A stretch of DNA of 64,000 nucleotides from Chlorophyllum brunneum (Eukaryota; Basidiomycota; Agaricomycetes; Agaricales; Agaricaceae): assembly GCA_963576785.1 (NCBI GenBank), contig OY756149.1:372001-436000 (forward strand), written 5' to 3'. Position 1 is the first letter of the stretch. Every line of letters starts with the position of its first letter. Positions 9,730-20,908 of the stretch are shown here, piece by piece. Both the position numbers and the translations under genes were made by a program. The notes under the pieces are model-generated. The model was given only the letters and a program-made list of their open reading frames with translations, ran no database searches and had not been told where the DNA came from.

Positions 9730-12700
9730 ATGGGTAGATTCCGTCTACGTTTCCAGGCTATCTTGTCCACCGTCGCGTCCAATGTTTCTCTTAACTTCGG
9801 CAGGTCCAAAGCGCCGCTGTTTCGCCGCAAGACAGCCCCTGTTCATCTGCGCACTTGGGACGATATCCATGTGCGGCCGGAGGGCTCCAGGGTGACAGAA
9901 GAGTATTACCAGGTAATTACATTCTTCGACGGATTTAGGGCAATGACACTCATCGCACCAGGTAACACCCGATCGTGGTACTCGTTTGATCCCATTGACA
10001 AAATTTCAGGCGACAAATAGCAGGTGGACAGCAACCCTTTCGGAGGAATCAGTCGTGGACTCGGTACATGACGCTGATTCCTCTGATATCTACGTATACG
10101 ATGCAGGAAATGACATCGAATTTGGCGACACGATCTCTGCTTCTTCCTATGCCAGTGGGTTGGACATCGAACATGCCTATCATAAAAGCGAGTATGATCA
10201 TGGGTACCGGTTTGGTCTGAGCACCTTCAACCTCTCCAATGCCAGCCTATTCCAAAGTTTTGAACCAGGGGCGGATGGCTGGGACGAGGCCGAATCCCGC
10301 CCCAAAACTTCTGTGTCTACCGACTCCGGCGTGCATTGTTTCGACACCCTAGGGCCAGCTACGGATGAATGGGATTTGCAAGAACATTGTCAAACAATGG
10401 AGGATATATTGGAGGATATGCTTTCCGACTCGCTCGAACATTTACCTTTGGCTGCATTTCCACTTCAAGCCCCAGTATGTTCCATTGGGGCTACTTCCAC
10501 AGGACCACTGACCCACGTCGCTCTCGCAGGAATTTGGTCCAGGCTTCTTGGCTTCCCTCGGTCTACCTTCTATTTTACCTTTAGCTCCCCGGTCCATCCA
10601 TCGCGAGGCTGAATCCATAGCTGAAAACCCCAACAATAATACGATTTCACTCCTGGATTTCCGCGCACTGCCCCTGACAGGTCATGAGGTACGCTCCTAC
10701 CTATTGGAAGCCGATCCAAATCTGATTTTGCTTTGAAGTTGCCTCAGGATGACCAGTACCCTCCACCATACCTTGCGCTCCCCCCACCCAGTGCTTCTTC
10801 GAAAATATTACCCCAGAACTGTTTAATTCCTGACAAGGTGGTACCGTCCTCCTCGAAGTCATCCACCGATATTGTTGGCGTTATACGGACTGCCGTCACC
10901 CTCCTTTTCCAAGACACCCGGGCTGCGTTATTTAATAATACTTCACACGATAGTCTTCGAGTATTCGATGTGCAGTTGGTTGCACGCTTCGAAGAACTGG
11001 AAGAACTCATGCATTTCTGGTCGGGCGGGGAATTTTCGCTCATGGATGGAGTAGACAGGTTTAAAGACGTTCTAAGCGATGGGACTATCCTCCACCAGTG
11101 AGGATTCCTCCATTCCTACCTCTACGGAACTTGGGCTGATTCAACTTCCAACACTTAGTTTCATGAGCTTATTGCCTTCGAGTATACACACCTGGTCGCA
11201 TGGATCACGGGCCGAGGACATTTTCCAAAGATTTATTGAGATCTACGAATCTCTTTCCCTCCCAGATGCTATAGCGCTCCCGCCATACACTTTTGAGACT
11301 GCAACTCCCAAAGAGCTCGCCGCTTATGCGCAGGCAGTTATATTTATACATAACAAATTCAGGACAACGCCGCCCCTTTATGACTTGGGCTCTCAAGCTA
11401 CTCAGGTTGATCTGCCAGCGCTGACACTCGAAGATGGTCTACCATTTATCACGGATGAGGATTCAAGTAACATTACGCCAGTTCCCTTGGCCCCCTCCCC
11501 GCTACCGGATGACCCCTTATATGAGGAGTCAACAGACATTTCGGATGCCGATCGCGCGACCCTGATTGGCGACTCCACCTATCTCGGCATTTCCGAACTT
11601 CCCGAGGACGACATTTTACTATACCAGCAGGTACTTTCCGTTATTCGGGACGAGGAAAAATTCTGTGAGGTTCTGTTACGTGGCAAGACAGAAATCCAGA
11701 GTCTCCTCGATTTGCTCCAATATGTGAGTTGATTGTAACTCTTAGGAAGCGATTTATTTGATAACCTGTTTTTCTTTTTTTTAGATGTTGAGTTTCCCTC
11801 AAATTGTGAAAAATGCTCGGTGCGAGCTTTTGGCTGTCCTGGTCCGCGTCTCGACCGCAGCAGCACATTATCCTAGGGCCTTCAGACTCGCCAGCGATCC
11901 GCAGATCGACAAAGAGCCAGTCACTTGCGGTTATTATGGAGATATCCTACGAGGCTATGTCGAAGAACAGGGTGTGTGTGTCAAGGTTGTTAAGCTATAT
12001 CGTAAAATGTCAAACAGTGACAAGTTCCTCAAGGTACGCAGTTTACGGGTTTCACAGTGGCTCCCGATCTGACGATATGATAGTCGTTCATGAGGGAAAT
12101 CGTCATCTGGGGACAGTTACAACATCCCAATATTCTTCCTTTCTATGGGGTCTATCATCTCGGAGACGCTGAAGAGAGGATTTGCCTGGTCTCGCCTTGG
12201 ATGGAAAACGGTACGCTTGTTGACTACCTGAAAGCGTGCCCAGATGTAAATCGACCCCTGCTGGTATGTTGATGGCATTATCCCTATGAAAATACCATTT
12301 GTTGATTTGGTTTGCTAGGTGCGCGATGTTGCCCTAGGGCTGGAGTACCTGCACGACAAGATGATTGTGCATGGCGACCTGAAGGGGGTACGTTCCAAAA
12401 CTCAGAGTAATCCTATGGAGTGATAGTTGATCACCCGTTTAGATCAACATTCTCGTCACTCTCTGTGGCCGGGCGTGTCTGGCTGATTTTGGGCTCGCCT
12501 CAGTGAATGACACCGAAGTTGTCAGGTTCTCTATGCTCGAGAGTACTGGTCACCAAGGCGCTACTCCTCGTTACGAAGCACCTGAACTGCTAGATGATTG
12601 TGACGACAGGATCCACAGAACAATGGCTAGTGATATATACGCTTTTGGAGGAGTCTGCTATGAGGTATGGTTGTCCTATAAATCCTTGAGCAAAGTGATT

Positions 12701-13047
12701 TAGATTCCCTTACGAAGGTTTTTACTGGAAAAATGCCATTTTATGAAATAGCGTCGCCTTACACAATCATGGTCAAGATCATGAATGGGGAAACCCCCAC
12801 TCGACCAACTGACGAGAGTCTCTCGGAGTCAGGATTAGATGTTACAGATGAAATCTGGTCCCTTATTACGTCGTGTTGGAACCAGGGCCCGCAGGGTAGG
12901 CCGTCTGCGGCTGAAATTCTTTCTTCGGCGTTGTTGAAGGACCTAGATGACGTGCGTCTTGAAGAGGAGGAGATCTGGTCGTCGTCGAGATACAGATCAG
13001 TTTTGGATCGCGAGGATGGACCCGGATTTATCGCTTGCAACGGCTGA
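9730..13047 (+). CDS. Large TKL-type protein kinase with acidic N-terminal region
   Basis: A predicted serine/threonine (or dual-specificity) kinase of the tyrosine-kinase-like group expanded in Agaricomycetes. About 930 residues from roughly ten exons. The first 550 or so residues are acidic and low in recognisable domains (VVDSVHDADSSDIYVYDAG, GHEVRSY-type intron borders); a helical stretch (LLDLLQY to VKNARCELLAVLVR) precedes the kinase. Kinase motifs in order: GYYGDILRGY (glycine loop, degenerate), VCVKVVKLY (beta-3 lysine), MREIVIWGQLQHPNIL (alpha-C glutamate), HGDLKG..NILV (catalytic loop with HGD instead of HRD, normal for this group), DFGLA, RYEAPELL and SDIYAFG. All key catalytic residues are present. 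The C-terminus ends SSRYRSVLDRED..FIACNG. The least certain join is the about 40-base intron at 11058-11097, needed to connect two frames; without it there would be two genes. Confidence 0.75.
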
Positions 13048-13473
13048 CAATGTATGTGCTTGGCCTAGTATTTTCCCCAATGCCAACCTGCTGACCGATT
13101 CACAGAGACCGACCTTTACTTTTGCTACCACAAGCCCGCTTTAGAAAAACCAAAGTGCATGGCTCTGATTCTTTGCCGGATGTATTCCCTCAAACCGTAC
13201 TTCCAGGATCGCAGCAGAAGTCTGGAGGGATCTGCGAGTCGTGGAAATAGGCGTGGGGCCGTTTTAAGTAGAGGTATTGAAATACTCTTCTTCCAGGACA
13301 CCTGCCTTCCCCAATGTAATATCTATGATGTATTCATGAGATCGTTGCGGAATCATACCAGTTGCTGAACCGAAGCCACCGCCAGAACTTTCGGAAGTTG
13401 AATCTGGGTTGTCGGAGTGGCCCGAGGCTCCGACAGGAGTCATCCGACTATTTCTTTCAACCAGTCGCCATCC

Positions 13474-15031
13474 ATGGGAAGTTCACCAGTCGATCCATGG
13501 ATATTCAACTACCGTTCGGGTCCTGTGGATAGCTCTGACGATGACGACCCTGCTGATGAACCCAAACCTAAATGTTCCGAAGAGTCTCGGCTCTGGTCCG
13601 ACCTTGACATATCTTCGCGCGCAGATACGGCTGTGTTCAAACCAAATCCTTTCTCCATTGCAAAGATAAATGCTTCCACTCGGTCATCCCGGGCAGCTGT
13701 GGCCCAACCGAATATAACCACAGCAAAGTTGCCGCCTCCCACCAAAAAACCTGGAACCATTAAGGCATTCTTTGACGGGACGCAGAAAAAAGTCATCAAG
13801 CAGCATGGAGAGGTCCTCCCGGAGGACGTTTCTGCCGCTTGCACAAGGCTTGGAAAACCGCAAGCTGTGACAGCTTCTAGTACTTCAGCAGGGTCTGCTT
13901 CTTCTGGTCCTTCTTCTGTTTCGTTACCCACCCTTGCCCACACCGCCCCGAGGTCGGATAGCCGTCAAATGGGGACACGATCTCTGAATTCTCCTCCCGC
14001 TAATGCGCATATAATTCCTCAATGCTCTAGCCTAACGACTGTCTCCTATCAAAATGCTCGCAGACAAGCTGAAACTGATCCACGGCCGCGCCTCTTCCAC
14101 AAAGATGATGTGCGTACATTGCACCCAGCCCCCAATCACGTCGACCATCGGTGGAAACCACCGGAATTGACCCCCGCTCTACGGGATCGACCTTATCATA
14201 GGACCTTGCGTGGAGGCTCTTCGACAGTTAACCCACATCGCCCACTTATGCAGGTCGAAAAGAATGCCGTTCTTAACATGTTTCCGCCGGCCGAGAAAAC
14301 ATCGGACACCGCACTGCCGGAGTTCTCAGCTGGCTCTTCTCATCCTAACTCCGGCCCTCCCGTTCCCTCCCAAAACACAAATGGCGAAAATCAACCGCCA
14401 GTAATGATTGCAGCTAGCTCTCAAAGATCCCCAGCGAGATCGTTGACCATCAAACGCTCCAGAGTCAATTCTACAGCGCATGTATCCACTGCAACAATCA
14501 AACATCCAAAGTGCTACGACGTCAGACCGGACGACGACGAATTTTGGTCGACCCTTCCTCCGCGGAAGAAGAAATTCAAGCCAAGGTTTCTCCTGATTCT
14601 CTTGGCACGTATCTTCAACTCATGCGTTATTCTTATACACAAGTATCCAGCCTGTGCACAAACACAAGAACAGTGGACCGTTCCGCATTCCCGGTCTCCA
14701 TGATCCTGGAGCTCTGAAGTCTGGGATAAGCGCCACTTCCTCTTCAAGGGTTATCACATTTCTACCAACACCGCTTTCACCAGATCCTCGAAAGACGCAA
14801 AGCAGGATTGACGTAGAAAAAGATAGTCAGCAAGTGTCCTCCCCGAGATCATCACCACATTCTCAGCACTCCTTCACTCTTGACGAGGAAACGGGCACGG
14901 GACAAGATCGATATTCCTCCCCTCCAACGTCCGACCCGGTACAAACTGACTGCGATTTTGTTCTTCATTGGGATGCTGATTGCATTCGGGAGCGATATGG
15001 CCAAGTTGTGAGAACGATTGAGGAGGTTTGA
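13474..15031 (+). CDS. Disordered basic protein with PIP-box-like motif and NLS-like cluster
   Basis: I do not recognise the family. The frame is open from 13417 (no ATG until MGSSPVDPWIFNYRS at 13474) to an intron near 14587-14642, then in phase through SIQPVHKHKNSG to the stop at 15031, about 500 residues. It is rich in Ser, Pro, Thr and Asp and looks intrinsically disordered. Two short motifs stand out: KKPGTIKAFFDGTQKK around residue 100, resembling a non-canonical PCNA-interacting peptide (I-x-x-F-F core without the leading glutamine), and PPRKKKFK, a likely nuclear localisation signal. The 5' end is uncertain: 13060-13415 contains further coding-like pieces (for example VAEPKPPPELSE at about 13361), so real upstream exons are likely. 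A nuclear role is inference only. Confidence 0.55.
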
Positions 15032-15576
15032 TTTCGCATTATTGGGTACATCTGCTGTTGACTCAGGTGCTTTCCCGGTAGCATAGACGGAACAAGGGCC
15101 TCATTTGGGACCTACTCGAGCTACCTAGCTGTTGCTACGTATATTGTGACGGCGAGGAAGTGGGAACGGACTTGCGAATTGTTTCATGGCAGCAGCAGAA
15201 GTAGCGTAGAATAGATCTGGTTCTGTGTTCAATCAGTGAATCCAATACGAGGTACGCCACCGCTCGTTGGAGTTTTATGCAGGATGAATTTCCTTTGTCG
15301 TGTTTCCGGTCTCGCAGTTGGAACATGTAATGGATGAATTACCACGTGCGGGCGATATTTTGTGCTGTCGTCGCAAATAGGACCGCCCAAGTCCGATGTG
15401 GAGGACGTTCTGTATCGAGTTGGTTCAATGTTCGACATTCGACGTTCATTGAACACTGATGCTACATTCACGGGGACATATATGTGTGCAAAGACGAAAG
15501 CGAGCTAGATAACAATGGGTCCAACAGAGTGCAGCGCGTCGTCACGTTATTGCATCGCCTGCAGTTCTAGTCACAC
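15032..15576. other. Intergenic
   Basis: 3' side of the disordered-protein gene. No further gene or repeat recognised before the retroelement fragment. Confidence 0.4.
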
Positions 15577-16330
15577 GAGCCTTGGGAGTGCGTGTACAGG
15601 AAAGGGTCAAGGAGTGGTATAGGAGAGAAGTCGAGCACGGTGTGCGAACCTTCCACGGAAACACCCCTACCAACCCACCCATATGGCACCCAATAAAACG
15701 GAACAAAAACCTCAACAGGAAACACTACGAATTTACCTTCAAATCGATAAAAGGGGGATACAAGGTTGGGGTCTACTGGTTCAAGGCAGGCAACCCTGAA
15801 CTAAACGAAAGGGCGCACTGTGCACCCTGCCACGAAACCCGAATCCATGGAACATGTACTCACCAAATACAATAGCCCCGGGCAAATAGTAATATGGGAA
15901 ACTGCAAAGAAAATATGGGAAACAAAGTATGACCCATGGAGAACCCCCACAATCGGAGAAATCCTAGGAGTAACGGCAATATACCCCAGAAACTCAAGAA
16001 ATAAAACTGATATAATGAAAACAAGACTATACCAGATACTCATATCAGAATGCACCAACTTAATATGGAAAACCAGATGCAAAAGGGTCATACAAAACAG
16101 AGCAACCTACCAATGAAATGGCCTACAAACGAATCTTAAAGAGAACAACTCAAGTCCCGTCTAAATCTTAGACTCAAAATTGACTGTATTCTCTTGAGCT
16201 CAAACAGATTTTAGAAATTGTACCCGATACATAGAATAATCTACTAGGAAACGAAGAAAAGACTGGACAAGCGAACCCAAGGTTTGAGTGGGTAATCTGT
16301 ATTTCGAAAACTACATAAATGAACCTCCAG
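15577..16330 (+). mobile_element. 5'-truncated non-LTR retroelement tail (post-RNase H zinc-knuckle region)
   Basis: Two frames read as the C-terminal end of basidiomycete LINE-type polyproteins. The first gives HGNTPTNPPIWHPIKR and KSIKGGYKVGVYWF followed by HCAPCHE; the second picks up PESMEHVLTKYNSPGQIVIW and TPTIGEILGVTAIYP, then LYQILISECTNLIWKTRC. These match the conserved order 'PTNxxIWxxIR ... YKIGxYW ... CxxC ... ESMEHIL ... IxGxxL ... LISExxxLIWKxR' of that region. A frameshift near 15825 separates the halves and a conserved cysteine after HVL is lost, so it is dead. The reverse transcriptase and most of RNase H are absent. Truncation from the 5' side is the usual outcome of LINE insertion. 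The stretch after 16116 is more decayed (RKRRKDWTSEPK-like). Confidence 0.75.
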
Positions 16331-16503
16331 ACAATGGATAAGTAGGAGGGCATGCATAGGCATTTCCCCGGGAGTGGACCCGTACAATAGTCAACAGACG
16401 AATCCAGCGGATAAGAGGAACTGACCTACGGCTTAGGCTAGTCTTTAAAATAAAACAAAAAGAAGTCGAGTAAAGAACAGAGTCACGTGACTCTACAATA
16501 GGC
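16331..16503. other. Spacer between retroelement tail and NACHT copy B
   Basis: A-rich with no gene recognised. It may include the retroelement 3' end. Confidence 0.3.
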
Positions 16504-17463
16504 TCAACTTCCGCTTATATAAGGGTACATTGCAGACTGTGACGTCGTGAAAAAAAAAAAGAAGCCACTATTTTGAAACGTCACTTGGTGGCGATACAGT
16601 CCAGTAATGTTACCCTGCTGAGGTGACAGCAACACCGCGCCACAAACACTTCCACCAGGGAATGCGATCACCTCCGGTGGATAATCACCGTCCTTCCAAA
16701 ACAACCTTGCTGAAGATTCCATCTCCACCAATCGTGCGTCCAGAGTCTTGTCGGGTTGACTGAAGATTAGCCAGAGAAACGGAAGTTTCCCTGCTGATCT
16801 CAGAATAATTTGAAGTATTTTGGAGCGGGCTTGAACATTTGCGTATTCGTCGAGCCCATTGATGATAATGAGCCTTCGTTGTAGGTCCAAGCTGGAGCCT
16901 TGGGCCAGAAGCTCCCGGAAAGGCTTGGTGATCAGCTCGTCAAACTGGACCACCAGCGACTTCCGAACGAGGGAAGGGTTACGCCGCAATTTTGTTTCCA
17001 GAAGAGATGCATAGGGGTGGAAATGGGTGGCTAGTTGATAGGCTATGGTGGTGAAGAATCGTGCAGGGTCATCTGTTTGAAGTCGTCGGGAAATGAAAAA
17101 ACTCGCGCATAACTGTTCTTCTAGTGTCTCTGCGCACGTCTGAGCCAGCATTGACTTGGGCCCAGTCATCATCACCACATGAAGCGGATCCTCGGGTCGA
17201 CCGACCAAGTTACCCAGCATCTTGACAATTCCTTCGTACTGGTTGACTGGTAAAGGCACCTCGGCAAACTCGGATGCAGCAGAATCATAGGTGGCGTCGG
17301 GTAGTGAGGCATCATAGAGCCGGCCTAGTCCTTCGTAATCGTCAGCACACAACCATGCACTACAGGTTGGACGGCACAAATCACCGCTTTCTTGAGACCC
17401 GTGGAAATGATTTTCAGTAAATTGTGAGTGGTGGATAGTGAAATCTGTGGCTTTGTTGAACAT
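16504..17463 (-). CDS. Truncated NACHT (STAND NTPase) protein lacking its P-loop, copy B
   Basis: One uninterrupted frame of 319 residues. It starts MFNKATDFTIHHSQF, the usual N-terminus of Agaricomycete NACHT proteins (nearby 'FxIxxxxF' pattern), then GLGRLYDASLPDATYDS, the standard linker before the NTPase. Where GPAGxGKSxxAQT should stand it reads MTGPKSMLAQTCAE (about 17139-17172): about four residues of Walker A, including the GxG part, are missing. Walker B is LIIINGLDEYAN, with Asn for the usual first Asp. The frame ends about 100 residues after Walker B, whereas full-length relatives continue for several hundred residues with repeats. It could not bind nucleotide normally. Either a decaying gene that happens to remain open, or a short NACHT-derived protein. 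Its dead paralogue is at 7610-8115. Confidence 0.6.
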   Translation of the reverse strand: MFNKATDFTIHHSQFTENHFHGSQESGDLCRPTCSAWLCADDYEGLGRLYDASLPDATYDSAASEFAEVPLPVNQYEGIVKMLGNLVGRPEDPLHVVMMTGPKSMLAQTCAETLEEQLCASFFISRRLQTDDPARFFTTIAYQLATHFHPYASLLETKLRRNPSLVRKSLVVQFDELITKPFRELLAQGSSLDLQRRLIIINGLDEYANVQARSKILQIILRSAGKLPFLWLIFSQPDKTLDARLVEMESSARLFWKDGDYPPEVIAFPGGSVCGAVLLSPQQGNITGLYRHQVTFQNSGFFFFFTTSQSAMYPYISGS

Positions 17464-18029
17464 CAGCTTGAAAGAATGGTTGGGCTAGAAGGTGTGTTCT
17501 GCGGTTCTGCGACAAGAGGAAAGTGGTGGAAGGAGGTAGAATTGGTTGGCTTGCGATATGCAATTGTTGTAAAGGTCGCACTGCCTTTGGGCTGTAAGCT
17601 CTACGGTGAGATGAATAGGTGTCTAACTTCTCGGAGGCTAGGCCTGGGCCGGATGTGAGGTGGCCTGTTGTTTGTCGGAGGTGAGGAGCGCTTACTTGGC
17701 GAGTCGATGATACAGTGGGATGGACGAATGGTACGAGGAACCTGAGGATCGAATGCTGTGGGTGGGAACAGGTTTCTGCAATGCTGTTCAAGGCGCTAGT
17801 CATTGTCCCGTCGTTATGATACGTGCGCGGTGTCTGCCGACCAAACTCTGGACTTGGTTCGACCACTTCGGCTGATTTTCGTCCGACGCCCATGGGAATG
17901 TCTCTAGAAATCTCCATCAAATTGGTCCACAGAACATCTTGACGCCGCAACCAAGCCCCCCATTCACGTTGAAGGACAAACGTCTTTTCCAAAAATCGGG
18001 CTCAGTCATCCAGGTGTCTTGATATCTGT
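17464..18029 (-). other. Spacer of the inverted SMYD-NACHT unit
   Basis: Equivalent in position to 7285-7609 on the plus strand. It is open on the minus strand for a long stretch (17414-17992, containing LQREWGAWLRRQDVLW), but that frame overlaps the NACHT start in another frame and shows no family features, so I do not call it a gene. Confidence 0.4.
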
Positions 18030-18190
18030 TAGTGAATTCACCGGGGGACCACTTCTTCTCCATCATCCCCGGTGGATCACTCATCGCACCCCTGACCCCT
18101 CCCTCCAGGCAGCCCATTTGGGTATTCGGGTTTGTACGATGTCCAGTCTCACACTCCTCCGTAGTCTGAAGGGACCGAATAACAGGCAAG
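18030..18190 (-). pseudogene. 3'-end fragment of a MYND-SET gene
   Basis: On the minus strand this reads MGCLEGGVRGAMSDPPGMMEK, which matches the last residues of the intact MYND-SET protein (LGVWREGIKSAMSDLPKTMGK) position for position. It sits directly upstream of NACHT copy B, just as the intact gene sits upstream of NACHT copy A. No MYND or SET motif was found further right, so only the 3' end survives here. Confidence 0.7.
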
Positions 18191-19467
18191 CTGACAAGTT
18201 AGGTATCTCTTGGGTGACACAAATCTGAACACGAGGAAATCTGCCTGAACAGTGCCGAGCCAAAAGGCATAAAGATACCGATACAACCATTGGGAGATCA
18301 GCCTGTAACTACATACCGTTAGTCACTACGGAGGCCGAATCCGGGAGATAATAAACCTCTGTGTCTCGCTTTCTGACTCTCGCACCTTTTCCTAGGATTC
18401 TAGCCAGTCGTACTTTTAAGCCCAGAGCAAAAGGCAAGTATAAGGTAATATCCGAAGAGAGGAATCCATAGGCTCGTTTTGTGTTTTAATCTCTGCATCC
18501 ATACCGTGATTACTGATTAAAAGACGAGGACAAGTTCCCTTTGAAAGGTTTGAGCCTTGTACATGGAGCGAGTCCAATTTCAATACGTCGGGTGGTAGGT
18601 AAGAGCAAAAGTAAAATATTCAGCACGTGACCGATCCTACTCCACAAACACTTCTAAGGTACAACTCGATAAAGAGTCCTGTTCAATAATGTTTCGAGGT
18701 ACGTTGAATTTTATGGCCTCCATCTGGTCGGATGAAGTAGGTTATGGTTGTCCTAACGTTTCTCCCGACTTGGTCATCTTCTTCAACGGCATGTCTACCA
18801 CCGCACTGCCATAGGGCCAGTTGACTTTTTCGTATGCAAGAGATTTGTGCTATCGCATGAACAGCACGCCAGCCAATCCATAGTTCATAATTATAGGTTA
18901 GCAGACGGGAAGGAGAAATTGTGCGCCGGTCGGCCCTCAAGAAGAGACGTGAGCCAAGTGTGTAATGAACGGGAAGAGACAGGTTCCTTATTTACGGTAA
19001 AAGCTCAGTGATCACACTAAATGAACGGCCGCATCACGGCAGTTCATTCAACTCTGCAGAACTTCTGATCTTTTATATACAGGTTAAGGAGATGCCTAGT
19101 GGATGCCTCCGATCAGCTTCAATAAGCTTTACATTGTATAATTCACCGTCCATATCTGTTGTGGATTGCTAATACCTACGGGCGCTTCCGCAATCACTGG
19201 TCACCCTCAGCGGAAGATCCTTCTTCATCTTCCTTTCTCAGTAATCTTGTCTCTCCACGGTGTGATTGATCGTGCGTGCTGGCGCGTAAAGAATGAGGAC
19301 CTTCTGTTTTAGTCTCAGGGATACAGTCACAGTACCTTCTGCTGACAATTGTAGATAACGCAGTGACTACTCTGGGGGTAGTGATCCAGCAGCTTAAAGG
19401 GGACATATAAATGACTACTTCCATCAGACTGAGGTCAATACCGTTTCCCCCATCTCTTACCTCCATC
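18191..19467. other. Intergenic, 1.3 kb; promoter of the dioxygenase gene at its right end
   Basis: No gene supported on either strand. A TATAAAT at 19406-19412 lies about 55 bases before the dioxygenase ATG and is a candidate core promoter element. Confidence 0.4.
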
Positions 19468-20908
19468 ATGTCTCACGCTGACAAGATCGATACTTCCAAG
19501 CTTCCCAATGTTATGAATCTGACTGCGTCGACTATAACGGAAAGTGTGCACAAAATCAACGCGTCTTGTGAGTGTACCTAGTTCTGTTCGATACCCAATC
19601 CTTAGAGGTTCTTCGAAGGCTCCGATGAAAGGACGAGTTTTATCTTCAAGTCTCTGGTACTAGGCCTCAAGATTTTGGGTAACCGTTCGACACTGATGGT
19701 CCTGTATATAGGTTCAACACATTCATGATTTCGTGAGGGAAACTGATCTTACGACGGAGGAGTGGATGTAAGCTGGAGACGTTCCTCTTCAGGTTCATCT
19801 AACTCATCATTTCCGTAGGACGGCCATCAACTTCCTCACTGAGACTGGGCAGAAATGTTCTGATGTGCGTCAAGGTAACTTGAATGAAATCTCATATTTA
19901 GAAAACGCCGGCTGAACATATGTTCAGAGTTTATATTGCTCTCTGATACATTGGGTATCTCCGCCTTAGTCGACATCGTTAATAATGCCAAACCGCCTGG
20001 AGCTACCGAAGCAACTGTTCTCGGACCTTTCTTTACCGAAGATGCTCATGATGGTATGTCATTCCATCGTTTTCTTGTGGGGCTGTCAATTGATATGGTT
20101 TCTCAGTTGAGTCTGGAGGCTCGATTGCTTCTGAGGGCAAAGGAGAGTATATGTATGTCTACGGAAAGGTCACGGACAGTAAAGGCAATGGTGTCCCTGA
20201 TGCTGTTATCGAGACATGGGAAACCGATGGACACGGTCTGTACGACAATCAAGTACGCCAGGTCTTTGAATTAATCAGTTGTTGTCGGACTAATCACTTT
20301 GTCAGTATCCCAATCGCGATGGACCGGAATGTCGAGGTAGAATCCACACACAACCAGATGGGTCCTATTCTTATCGAGCTGTAGTGTAAGTATAAACCCT
20401 ATCCGATCTCGGACCCACATAACGTCCTTGAATAGCCCGGTTTCATATCCTATTCCCGATGACGGACCGGTTGGGAAGATGCTCAGCACGCTAGATCGTC
20501 ATGTTTGGCGGCCCGCCCATCTTCACGCTCTGATCAAGGCATGTATCGCCACACCATCGTATATGGATAATCTCCTGACAATGGTCACCTTAATCCTCAT
20601 TTCAGGCAAAGGGTTTTGAAACCTTGACTACCGCGTTGTACTTGAGGGAAGACAAGTTCCTTGGTAGCGACGCTGTTTTCGGTGTCAAATCGTCCCTCGT
20701 CGTGGTAAGATCATAAATTTGAATCAAATATCGCAATTCTTCTGACTAACGAGGAATATAGGATCTAGAGTACGTCAAAGACGTTAAAGTGACCAAAGCC
20801 CGTGGGTTCCCTCAGGCCAAGCCCCACCATGCCCTACACTATGATTTTGTCCTGGCCACTCCTGAAGAGGGAGCAAAGGCAAGGGGGAAATTGAGAGCCA
20901 CCGCCTGA
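19468..20908 (+). CDS. Intradiol ring-cleavage dioxygenase (hydroxyquinol/catechol 1,2-dioxygenase type)
   Basis: A non-haem iron(III) enzyme that opens catechol-type rings between the hydroxyls, the committed step feeding aromatics to the beta-ketoadipate route; in wood and litter fungi it commonly serves lignin-derived aromatics. Exons read [49 protein letters not shown], then [98 protein letters not shown] and [13 protein letters not shown]. Iron ligands expected for the family are visible: a Tyr in GLYDNQ, a Tyr in PVSYPIP and both His of RPAHLH. The tail ends [16 protein letters not shown]. About 300 residues in about nine exons, normal length. Substrate preference cannot be read from sequence, though the PIPDDGPVG motif favours hydroxyquinol-type enzymes. 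Cytosolic: no signal peptide. Confidence 0.88.

Noticed and set aside
13509..13943. Minus-strand frame of 144 codons
   Set aside because: Antisense shadow of the disordered-protein gene; its acidic/serine content follows from the opposite strand.
17414..17992. Minus-strand open frame of 192 codons upstream of NACHT copy B
   Set aside because: It overlaps the NACHT start in another frame, has no family motif, and lies in the duplicated spacer whose plus-strand counterpart is not open.
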